Source: JAIMBK01 sp040755975 (GTDB lineage: Bacteria; Bacillota; Desulfotomaculia; Desulfotomaculales; Nap2-2B). From it: 7,058 nucleotides of DNA. The stretch is taken from contig JBFLZY010000115.1 in NCBI GenBank assembly GCA_040755975.1, forward strand, positions 1 to 7,058, given 5' to 3'. This document shows positions 1 through 4,701 of the stretch, piece after piece. The first letter of the stretch is position 1. Each line of letters opens with the position of its first letter. The position numbers were made by a program, and so were the translations under genes. Below the pieces are notes generated by a model that worked only from the letters and a program-made list of their open reading frames with translations, made no database searches and had not been told where the DNA came from.

Positions 1-55
1 AGAAGAAACCTCCTTTGTGGTTTTGGTTGGATTGCATTGGAGGTTTTCTTCTTTT
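1..55 (+). terminator. Hairpin at the left window edge, possible terminator of an upstream gene
   Basis: Bases 1-13 (AGAAGAAACCTCC) pair with 39-52 (GGAGG then TTTTCTTCT) to form 13 base pairs with a single bulged T, around a 25-base loop. The right arm runs into a short T run (52-55) and then CCCC, so the U-tract is poor for a classic intrinsic terminator. The stem begins at the very first base of the window, so it may be longer than seen. It overlaps the alternative hairpin at 39-72 and both cannot form at once. It could be the end of an upstream transcript or an antiterminator arm. Confidence 0.4.
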
Positions 56-80
56 CCCCGGGGGAAAACTCCTTCTTTTT
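39..80 (+). terminator. Alternative hairpin plus U-rich tract, overlapping the 1-52 hairpin
   Basis: GGAG at 39-42 and TTTTC at 44-48 pair with GAAAACTCC at 64-72, giving nine base pairs with G43 bulged. They are followed by TTCTTTTT at 73-80, which is the arrangement of a rho-independent terminator. The inside of this element (52-68) is itself a 17-base palindrome, TTTTCCCC-G-GGGGAAAA. Because 39-48 is also needed for the hairpin at 1-52, the two structures exclude each other, as in an attenuator. What lies upstream is outside the window. Confidence 0.35.
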
Positions 81-139
81 CTCCCTGGAGATTACTGGTG
101 ATCACCCACAGTTATTTTACAGCTACTAAGGGCGGGTCC

Positions 140-148
140 TGGTATAAA
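140..148 (+). promoter_or_regulatory. Possible extended -10 promoter for the YvlD-like gene
   Basis: TGGTATAAA fits the extended -10 form (TG, one base, then a TATAAT-like hexamer with one mismatch). No well-spaced -35 is present: TTTACA at 116-121 is 21 bases away, which is too far. A start near 154-156 would give a leader of about 57 bases before the ATG at 212. A perfect 10-base palindrome, GGTGATCACC, lies just upstream at 97-106 and could be an operator. Moderate to low confidence, because the hexamer stands alone. Confidence 0.35.
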
Positions 149-211
149 AGGGCATTTTTTTGTCCATGCTATATTTGATCACATTATTGGAAAGCGAGGT
201 GAGTGGTGGTC

Positions 212-550
212 ATGCAATGGCTGGGCTTAATCATCCGTTTTGTGGTTTCGGCGCTGGTGCTCATCGTGGTGAGCTGGCTTTCCCCCGGTTTTGTGGTGAA
301 GGGCGGCTTTATCGGCGCGCTGATCGCCGCCGCGGTAATTGCTTTACTGGGCTACCTGGCGGAAACCCTTCTCGGCCAGAAAATATCTCCCCAGGCGCGC
401 GGAATAGTGGGTTTTATCGCCGCGGCCGTGGTGATTTATCTGGCCCAGTTCATCATTCCGGGGTTTTTGAGCGTAACCCTGGTGGGGGCCTTGATTTCTG
501 CCTTCATTATTGGACTAATTGATGCGGTTGTTCCGACAGTTTTGCGTTAA
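212..550 (+). CDS. Four-helix membrane protein of the YvlD / Phage_holin_4_2 family
   Basis: A 112-residue, almost wholly hydrophobic protein. Four membrane segments can be drawn at about residues 5-23, 32-50, 64-82 and 88-107, with a short charged stretch (QKISPQAR) between the second and third. The two halves resemble each other: a PGF motif at 25-27 and again at 83-85 is followed each time by a GALI-containing helix, which suggests an old duplication. This matches the family represented by Bacillus subtilis YvlD (Pfam name Phage_holin_4_2), whose function is not settled despite the holin label. I chose ATG at 212 because the Shine-Dalgarno sequence AGGTGA (197-202) lies nine bases upstream; GTG codons at 203 and 206 are in frame but overlap or nearly touch it. 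No phage genes are nearby, so it is probably an ordinary chromosomal membrane protein. A strong hairpin terminator follows it. Confidence 0.85.
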   Translation: MQWLGLIIRFVVSALVLIVVSWLSPGFVVKGGFIGALIAAAVIALLGYLAETLLGQKISPQARGIVGFIAAAVVIYLAQFIIPGFLSVTLVGALISAFIIGLIDAVVPTVLR

Positions 551-553
551 AGC

Positions 554-582
554 ACATAAAAGCTCCTTCCCGGTCATAAAAA
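554..582 (+). promoter_or_regulatory. Candidate sigma-E-type promoter for spoIIP inside the terminator
   Basis: ACATAAA at 554-560, then 14 bases, then CATAAAAA at 575-582. The Bacillus sigma-E pattern is roughly KMATATT, 14-15 bases, CATACAHT. Here the central ATA of the -35 and CATA of the -10 match; the first base and last two bases of the -35, and two bases of the -10, differ. A start site about seven bases downstream (near 588-590) would lie in the loop, so the RNA would carry the right arm only. The family fact used is that spoIIP is a mother-cell sigma-E gene in B. subtilis. The region is A-rich, so a chance match is possible. Confidence 0.4.
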
Positions 583-608
583 TCTAAAAAACCGGGAAGG
601 GGCTTTTT
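558..608 (+). terminator. Strong intrinsic terminator that also holds the spoIIP ribosome binding site
   Basis: Bases 558-574 pair with 591-607 in a 17-pair stem with one G-U pair (T564-G601), around a 16-base A-rich loop. The GC core is CCTTCCCGGT against ACCGGGAAGG. The right arm ends in five T (604-608), and the outermost pairs are AAAA with TTTT. The ATG of spoIIP begins at 609, directly after the T run, so the terminator for the YvlD-like gene and the start region of spoIIP are physically the same DNA. Confidence 0.85.
597..602 (+). promoter_or_regulatory. spoIIP ribosome binding site buried in a hairpin arm
   Basis: AAGGGG at 597-602 lies six bases before the ATG at 609 and is the only good Shine-Dalgarno sequence for spoIIP. 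All six bases are paired in the terminator hairpin (597-602 with 563-568). In a readthrough transcript from the upstream gene this site would therefore be hidden. In a transcript beginning in the loop it would be free. The sequestration is seen directly in the sequence; its regulatory role is inferred. Confidence 0.6.
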
Positions 609-1649
609 ATGTTCAGGCGGCTAAAATGGCAGCGGGCTATCCGGTGTTTGCTGGTTTTAATCTTTTTATTTTTTTTAACCTGCCTTTACCTTTTTAATTT
701 CTTTAACTGGCGGTACCAGTGGTATTATCCGAATCAAGGGGCCTCGCAGGGTTTGCTTTGCGCGGCCATGCCGGTAATGGCCTGGATCGGGGCGGAAGGA
801 GAACTGCCGGCGGGGCCCATGACCTCTTCGGTTTCGAAATTGCTGGCGCCGCTGCGCCTGGATAGGCGTGATCCCCTGCCTGTGGCAATTTTAAAGCTAT
901 CCCTGCCTTACCTGACGGTTGTTGATTTGCCGGACGAAGAGCCGCTTCCGGGGTTTGGTGAGCCTCCCGTAATTGGCGCTTCCTCCGCTTTTCCGGAGCA
1001 GCTCCCGGAAGTGTCTCGCGGCGGGGTGAGCGGAGATTCGCTGGTGATTATTTACCACACCCACACCGGAGAAACCTATGCTCTTACCGACGGCAGGGAT
1101 CGCCTGGAGGGGAAGTGCGGCGGGGTGGTGCAGGCGGGGGCGGCGGTAAAGGAAGTTTTGGAAAATAGATACGGCGTTAGGGTGGTCCATTCCGAGAAAA
1201 TTCACGACGCCGAATACGACATTTCTTACAGGGAATCGGAGAAAACGTTGCGCAAGCTTTTATCCGAAAACAAAAAACCGAAAGTTGTTCTGGATATCCA
1301 CCGGGACGCGGGCCGGCCGCGCAAAAACAGCCTGGTGAACGTCAACGGCCGGCAGCTTGCGCCGGTTTTGCTGGTCGTCGGGTCGGACGCGCGCCTTCCC
1401 TTTCCCACGTGGGAGAAAAACCACCAGTTTGCCGTTGCGCTGGCCGCGAGGTTGAACGAGAAATACCCAGGTCTATGTTTGGGGGTGCGGATAAAAGACG
1501 GCCGCTACAATCAGTTTCTCCATCCCCGGGCAATCCTGGTGGAAATCGGGAGCGTTAATAATTCGACCGAAGAGGCCGTGGCTGGCGCCCGGCTGTTTGC
1601 CGATGTATTGGGCGAAATGGTTATGGATATGCTGAAAACAGGTGAATAA
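609..1649 (+). CDS. spoIIP: Stage II sporulation protein P (SpoIIP), peptidoglycan amidase/endopeptidase of engulfment
   Basis: SpoIIP cuts peptidoglycan at the septum in the mother cell, working with SpoIID and SpoIIM so that the mother-cell membrane can move around the forespore. This 346-residue protein has a basic N-terminus and a membrane anchor at about residues 11-32, then a variable Pro-rich stretch (about 108-140), then the catalytic domain from about 143 to the end. Family motifs are clear: YHTHTGETY at 149-157, DIHRDAG at 229-235, YNQ at 300-302 and LVEIGSVNNSTEEA at 310-323. H150 or H152, H231 and E312 are the likely zinc and catalytic residues by family position. The length is close to usual (B. 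subtilis about 400). The ATG at 609 is used because AAGGGG lies six bases upstream and the anchor follows at once; no better in-frame start exists. The small gene at 1651 follows by one base. SpoIID and SpoIIM are not in this window. Confidence 0.95.
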   Translation: MFRRLKWQRAIRCLLVLIFLFFLTCLYLFNFFNWRYQWYYPNQGASQGLLCAAMPVMAWIGAEGELPAGPMTSSVSKLLAPLRLDRRDPLPVAILKLSLPYLTVVDLPDEEPLPGFGEPPVIGASSAFPEQLPEVSRGGVSGDSLVIIYHTHTGETYALTDGRDRLEGKCGGVVQAGAAVKEVLENRYGVRVVHSEKIHDAEYDISYRESEKTLRKLLSENKKPKVVLDIHRDAGRPRKNSLVNVNGRQLAPVLLVVGSDARLPFPTWEKNHQFAVALAARLNEKYPGLCLGVRIKDGRYNQFLHPRAILVEIGSVNNSTEEAVAGARLFADVLGEMVMDMLKTGE

Positions 1650-1650
1650 A

Positions 1651-1878
1651 ATGAACAGATCGTTTCTTTTAGTGCTTATTGGCGGCTTATTGTTAGGTAT
1701 TGTCTTGCATTGCTGGCAGGTGTCGCTGGCGGCGTTTAACGAGGTCGCCGGCCTGAAGGAACCCGTCCGGTTCTGGGCCGTGGAAAGAACGGGGGCCGGC
1801 GAAATTGAGCTGAAGTTTTTGGGCAAAAAGTGGCTGGTAACCTTTCCGGATGCTGTTGACAATTTTAGATTCTTGTAA
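1651..1878 (+). CDS. Small single-pass membrane or secreted protein coupled to spoIIP, function unknown
   Basis: A 75-residue protein I do not recognise. It begins MNRS, followed by a hydrophobic segment at about residues 5-27 (FLLVLIGGLLLGIVLHCW, then a stretch ending SLAAF) that could be a signal peptide or a membrane anchor. The remaining 48 residues are polar and look beta-rich (VRFWAVER, IELKFLGKKWLVTF). ATG at 1651 is preferred: AGGTGA at 1640-1645 lies five bases upstream, whereas the in-frame GTG at 1642 sits inside that Shine-Dalgarno sequence. The start is one base after the spoIIP stop codon, so translation is probably coupled and the protein is probably made with SpoIIP in the mother cell. 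It may therefore act at the engulfing membrane, but that rests on position alone. The hydrophobic-then-amphipathic pattern and the well-placed ribosome binding site argue that it is a real gene. Confidence 0.7.
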   Translation: MNRSFLLVLIGGLLLGIVLHCWQVSLAAFNEVAGLKEPVRFWAVERTGAGEIELKFLGKKWLVTFPDAVDNFRFL

Positions 1879-1952
1879 TGGCCGTTGTCATATTGTTTTC
1901 CTTGTTGTATGATCAGGCACAAAGGGAAAAAGCGCAGAAGCACCCAGGGGTA

Positions 1953-1981
1953 AAGAAAAAATCAACATTTTTCTTCTTTTT
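1953..1981 (+). terminator. A/T-rich hairpin with T run, weak terminator after the spoIIP pair
   Basis: AAGAAAAA at 1953-1960 pairs with TTTTTCTT at 1968-1975 around a seven-base loop, followed by C and TTTTT (1977-1981). An outer pairing, GCACAAA (1917-1923) with TTTGTGC (1979-1985), could enclose it but would consume part of the T run. The stem is almost entirely A-T, so termination would be inefficient. The rest of the 1879-2051 gap holds no clear promoter and no cobalamin riboswitch that I can find. Confidence 0.35.
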
Positions 1982-2051
1982 GTGCACTTGCCCGTATAGT
2001 TGCTGTTAAAAATTTTTGCTTCCGTTGAAGAAGGGGGCATGAGGCAGGGAT

Positions 2052-2645
2052 ATGGAGCAAAAAAAGTTTATCCTGGTTACCGGCGGGACGAGAAGCGGGA
2101 AGAGCGCCTTTGCCGAAAGGCTGGCGGCGGCAGGCGGGAAAAAGGTAATTTACCTGGCTACGGCCACCGTTGGGGATGAAGAAATGGCCCTGCGCGTGGA
2201 GCGCCACCGGCAGCGCCGGCCGCCTTCCTGGGAGACCGTTGAAGAGCCTTTGGAAATTGCCGGCGTGATCAACCGGATGGGCGCGCCGGATAAATTGATC
2301 CTCGTTGATTGCTTAACCTTGTTTTTAAACAACCTCTTAAGCAAAACAGGCCGTCTTTTCAATGAGGAATCCGCAGGTTTAACCGCCGAAGAAGAGGAAA
2401 GGATCCTCGGCGTTTTCGAGCGTTTATGTAAAGTAATCACGGAATCGCCGGCGGATATAATTATCGTTACCAACGAAGTGGGGTGGGGACTGGTTCCGCC
2501 TTATCCGGCAGGGAGGGTTTACCGGGATTTGCTGGGGACAGCCAACCAGAGGCTGGCCCGCCTGGCCGACGAAGTCTACCTGGTGGTAAGCGGCCTGCCG
2601 TTGGAAATAAAGTCGCTGGCCAGGGAACTTTGGCAAAAGCCTTAA
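2052..2645 (+). CDS. cobU: Bifunctional adenosylcobinamide kinase / adenosylcobinamide-phosphate guanylyltransferase
   Basis: CobU phosphorylates adenosylcobinamide and then transfers GMP to make adenosylcobinamide-GDP, the acceptor for the lower ligand of vitamin B12, in the cytoplasm. The protein has 197 residues, slightly longer than the Salmonella enzyme (about 180). Visible motifs are the P-loop GGTRSGKS at 11-18, YLATATVGDEEMALRVERHR at 34-53, DCLTLFLNNLL at 86-96, and VTNEVGWGLVPPYPAGRVYR at 139-158 with the following LGTANQRLA and SGLPLEIK. H52 is in the place of the histidine that carries GMP in the family. The ATG at 2052 has a modest ribosome binding site (GAGG at 2041-2044, seven bases away). 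An ATG at 2039 with a better AAGGGGG before it is in another frame and gives no long product. No other B12 gene is in the window, so it may serve salvage or belong to a pathway split around the chromosome. Confidence 0.95.
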   Translation: MEQKKFILVTGGTRSGKSAFAERLAAAGGKKVIYLATATVGDEEMALRVERHRQRRPPSWETVEEPLEIAGVINRMGAPDKLILVDCLTLFLNNLLSKTGRLFNEESAGLTAEEEERILGVFERLCKVITESPADIIIVTNEVGWGLVPPYPAGRVYRDLLGTANQRLARLADEVYLVVSGLPLEIKSLARELWQKP

Positions 2646-2683
2646 GGGATGTGTGCTCTCTTATAATTCCTGTGGGCCTGCGT

Positions 2684-2712
2684 AACTTTCTGCCTCGCCA
2701 AACTTTCTGCCT
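2684..2712 (+). repeat. 12-base direct repeat, 17-base period, between cobU and rnj
   Basis: AACTTTCTGCCT occurs at 2684-2695 and again at 2701-2712, separated by CGCCA. It sits in the cobU-rnj intergenic region, about 60-90 bases upstream of the rnj -35 box. It could be a binding site for a regulator or a replication-slippage duplication. Two copies only, and I know of no factor with this site. Confidence 0.55.
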
Positions 2713-2719
2713 TTGTCTC

Positions 2720-2756
2720 AAAAAAGCCTTCTCCGTGCGCCATTATCCGGCTTTTG
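2720..2756. terminator. Weak bidirectional hairpin between cobU and rnj
   Basis: AAAAGCC at 2722-2728 pairs with GGCTTTT at 2749-2755 around a 20-base loop. On the plus strand the T run is only four bases before GCCCC; read on the minus strand it is six bases. Seven pairs and a large loop make it a doubtful terminator for cobU, but it is the only candidate between the cobU stop and the rnj promoter. Confidence 0.3.
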
Positions 2757-2770
2757 CCCCTTTCAAAAAC

Positions 2771-2799
2771 TTGTATACAGGATTGAATTTTTGTATAAT
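2771..2799 (+). promoter_or_regulatory. Sigma-A promoter for rnj
   Basis: TTGTAT at 2771-2776, a 17-base spacer, and a perfect TATAAT at 2794-2799. The -35 matches TTGACA only in TTG, but the spacing is ideal and the -10 is consensus. Transcription would start near 2806, giving an rnj leader of about 135 bases. The heptamer TTGTATA appears at both elements (2771-2777 and 2792-2798), 21 bases apart. Confidence 0.75.
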
Positions 2800-2837
2800 A
2801 GCCTTGTGAGAATATAGGTACGGATCTCTTCAATTAC

Positions 2838-2935
2838 GGGGCGAAAACAGAATATTTTCCCCACCTTCTCCTGTTTTTTCTCACCGGTTAATTTTATTTT
2901 CTTCTTGATCGTCTTATCAAAAACAGAGGGAGGTG
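2838..2935 (+). promoter_or_regulatory. Structured rnj leader with a sequestered ribosome binding site and a competing hairpin
   Basis: Three pairings can be drawn. P1: GGGG (2838-2841) and AAAA (2844-2847) with TTTTCCCC (2855-2862). P2: AAAACAG (2844-2850) with CTGTTTT (2871-2877). P3: 2862-2878 with 2919-2935, 16 of 17 positions paired including two G-U pairs, one C-A mismatch. P3 buries the rnj Shine-Dalgarno sequence GGGAGG (2928-2933). P2 competes with both P1 and P3, because CTGTTTT can pair with either of two AAAACAG copies (2844-2850 and 2920-2926). The layout would give an OFF state (P1 with P3) and an ON state (P2). The pairings are seen in the sequence; switching is inferred, and no known riboswitch class is recognised. 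Confidence 0.5.
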
Positions 2936-2940
2936 TGGAT

Positions 2941-4605
2941 TTGGCCAAAGAACCAAAATTAGCCCTGATCCCCTTGGGGGGACTGGGCGAGATCGGCAAA
3001 AACATGATGGCGGTGAGATGCGGGGAAAATATTCTGTTGATCGATTGCGGTTTGATGTTCCCGGAAGAAGAATTGCTGGGGATCGATGTAGTAATCCCGG
3101 ATATCACCTATATCTTAGAAAATAAAGAGCAGCTCTGCGGGATCGTGCTGACCCACGGCCACGAAGATCACATCGGGGCGCTGCCTTACCTGGCCAGGCA
3201 CCTGGATGTTCCCGTTTACGGCACGAAGCTCACCCTGGGGCTGCTCCTGGGGAAGCTCAAAGAGCAGGGCGCGGCCGAAACGGTTGATTTGCGGGTGGTG
3301 CGGCCCAGGGAAGAGGTTTCTATAGGCCCCTTTAGGGTGGAGTTCATCCGGGTATCGCACAGCATCCCGGATGCCGTAGCCCTGGCCGTCCATACACCGG
3401 TCGGCGTCCTGGTGCATACGGGCGACTTTAAAATCGACCACACGCCGGTCGACGGCGAAGTGACCGACTTTTACCGTTTTGCGCAGCTCGGCGAAAAGGG
3501 CGTTTTGGTGCTGATGTCGGACAGCACCAATGTGGAGCGGCCGGGCTACACCCCTTCTGAGCGCGTGGTGGGCCAAACCTTTGACGAAACCTTTCGCCAC
3601 GCCGAAGAAAGGATCATTATCGCCACCTTCGCTTCGAATATCCACCGGCTGCAGCAGGCCATCATCGCCGCCCGCCAGTACGGCCGGAAAGTGGCCGTGG
3701 TCGGCCGCAGCATGGTGAACGTGCTCTCCATCGCCCATGAGCTTGGCTACCTGCATATCCCGAACGGTACCCTGGTGGAGCTGGAGGAAGCAAACCGCCT
3801 GCCGAAAAACAAGGTGGTTTTTTTAAGCACGGGCAGCCAGGGCGAGCCGATGTCCGCGCTTACGCGGATGGCCTGGGGAGATCACCGGCAGGTTGAGATT
3901 CTGCCGGGCGATACGGTAATCATTTCGGCGGCGCCCATCCCGGGGAACGAAAAGCTGGTCGCCAGGGTGATTGATTTGTTGTTTAAGAAAGGGGCCCGCG
4001 TGATTTATGAAACTGTTTCGGGCATTCACGTCAGCGGACACCCCAGCCAGGAAGAGCTCAAGCTCATGATTAACCTGGTGAAGCCGAAGTTTTTTGTTCC
4101 CGTACACGGCGAATACCGGATGTTGAGGAAGCACGCGGAACTGGCCCGGACCATGGGGATTCCGGAAAGCAATATTTTCGTGGCGGAAAACGGCCAGGTT
4201 CTGGAGTTCACCCGCCGTTCGGGGCGGGTGGCCGGGCGGGTGACGGCCGGGCGGGTGCTGGTGGACGGCCTCGGGATCGGCGACGTCGGCAATATTGTCT
4301 TGCGGGACCGCCGGCAGCTGTCCCAGGACGGGATCCTCATCGTGGTGGTTACCATCAACCGCGATTCGGGTTTGGTGATGGCCGGACCGGATATAGTTTC
4401 CCGGGGATTTGTTTACGTGCGGGAGTCGGAAAAGCTCCTCGAAGAAGCCAGGGAAAAAGTCCGCAGCGCCCTGGACAAATGCAGCGAGCAGGGTGTTTCC
4501 GAGTGGGGCGCGATCAAATCGCAGGTCCGCGAAACACTAGGCAAATTTCTTTACGAAAAAACCAGGAGAAGGCCGATGGTTTTACCGATCATCATGGAAG
4601 TTTAG
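2941..4605 (+). CDS. rnj: Ribonuclease J (beta-CASP metallo-beta-lactamase family)
   Basis: RNase J is a zinc-dependent 5'-to-3' exoribonuclease and endoribonuclease for mRNA turnover and rRNA maturation in the cytoplasm. At 554 residues it is essentially the length of B. subtilis RNase J1 (555). The metallo-beta-lactamase motifs are HGHEDH at 72-77, the SHSIPD segment with H140, and GDFKID with D162. The beta-CASP part shows SDSTN at 193-197, FASNIHRLQQ at 230-239, TGSQGEP at 297-303, SAAPIPGNE at 329-337, GIHVSGHPSQEE at 361-372, and VPVHGEYRML at 386-395 with H389 as a further metal ligand. The C-terminal domain (about 450-554) is complete and ends RRPMVLPIIMEV. The start is TTG at 2941, seven bases after GGGAGG (2928-2933), giving MAKEPKLALIPLGG, which fits the family. 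The in-frame GTG at 2935 is too close to the ribosome binding site, and the TTG at 2905 has none. It has its own promoter and terminator, so it is monocistronic. Confidence 0.97.
   Translation: MAKEPKLALIPLGGLGEIGKNMMAVRCGENILLIDCGLMFPEEELLGIDVVIPDITYILENKEQLCGIVLTHGHEDHIGALPYLARHLDVPVYGTKLTLGLLLGKLKEQGAAETVDLRVVRPREEVSIGPFRVEFIRVSHSIPDAVALAVHTPVGVLVHTGDFKIDHTPVDGEVTDFYRFAQLGEKGVLVLMSDSTNVERPGYTPSERVVGQTFDETFRHAEERIIIATFASNIHRLQQAIIAARQYGRKVAVVGRSMVNVLSIAHELGYLHIPNGTLVELEEANRLPKNKVVFLSTGSQGEPMSALTRMAWGDHRQVEILPGDTVIISAAPIPGNEKLVARVIDLLFKKGARVIYETVSGIHVSGHPSQEELKLMINLVKPKFFVPVHGEYRMLRKHAELARTMGIPESNIFVAENGQVLEFTRRSGRVAGRVTAGRVLVDGLGIGDVGNIVLRDRRQLSQDGILIVVVTINRDSGLVMAGPDIVSRGFVYVRESEKLLEEAREKVRSALDKCSEQGVSEWGAIKSQVRETLGKFLYEKTRRRPMVLPIIMEV
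4230..4257 (+). repeat. Short in-frame tandem repeat inside rnj
   Basis: GGCCGGGCGGGTG is present at 4230-4242 and 4245-4257, a 15-base period. A third, shorter copy (GGGGCGGGTG) precedes it at 4221-4230. It encodes GRVAGRVTAGRVL (residues 428-440), in the linker before the C-terminal domain. The period keeps the reading frame, so it is tolerated; probably local slippage. Confidence 0.6.
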
Positions 4606-4610
4606 GTGAA

Positions 4611-4645
4611 AGAGTACACAGGCTAAAGCACCTGTGTACTTTTTT
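4611..4645. terminator. rnj terminator, probably shared with the convergent pab operon
   Basis: AGTACACAGG at 4613-4622 pairs perfectly with CCTGTGTACT at 4631-4640 around an eight-base loop, followed by five more T (4641-4645). It begins seven bases after the rnj stop. Read on the minus strand, the stem is followed by CTCTTTC, so it could also stop pabC transcripts; no better hairpin is seen between 4646 and 4701. Confidence 0.9.
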
Positions 4646-4701
4646 ATCTTGTTGATTGCCTTTCCATAAATGCCCGGTAAACAATTTTTCGGGTGGTTTT
4701 C

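Noticed and set aside
212..550. A prophage holin or lysis cassette, suggested by the family name.
   Set aside because: No phage endolysin, structural or integrase genes are near. The four-helix YvlD-like family is common on bacterial chromosomes and its name is historical.
1878..2009. A 43-codon frame starting with an ATG that overlaps the stop of the small gene after spoIIP (TAATG).
   Set aside because: It has no ribosome binding site, and its end runs through the A/T-rich hairpin, giving an unprotein-like tail of Lys, Phe and Cys. The overlap is probably chance.
1879..2051. A cobalamin riboswitch ahead of cobU.
   Set aside because: I could not find the conserved B12 box or its multi-stem layout, and 173 bases with an A/T hairpin leave little room for it.
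2662..2667. A second TATAAT just after cobU as a promoter.
   Set aside because: No -35-like hexamer lies 16-18 bases upstream; the nearest good one (TTGGCA at 2630-2635) is 26 bases away.
3115..3756. A 213-codon open frame on the minus strand inside rnj.
   Set aside because: It lies wholly antisense to strongly conserved RNase J motifs and its product has no recognisable pattern; it is a shadow of GC-rich codon use.
4646..4701. A separate terminator for the pab operon formed by CCCG and CGGG at 4673-4694.
   Set aside because: Only four or five pairs with a large loop and no good U run on the minus strand; the rnj hairpin at 4611-4645 is the better shared candidate.
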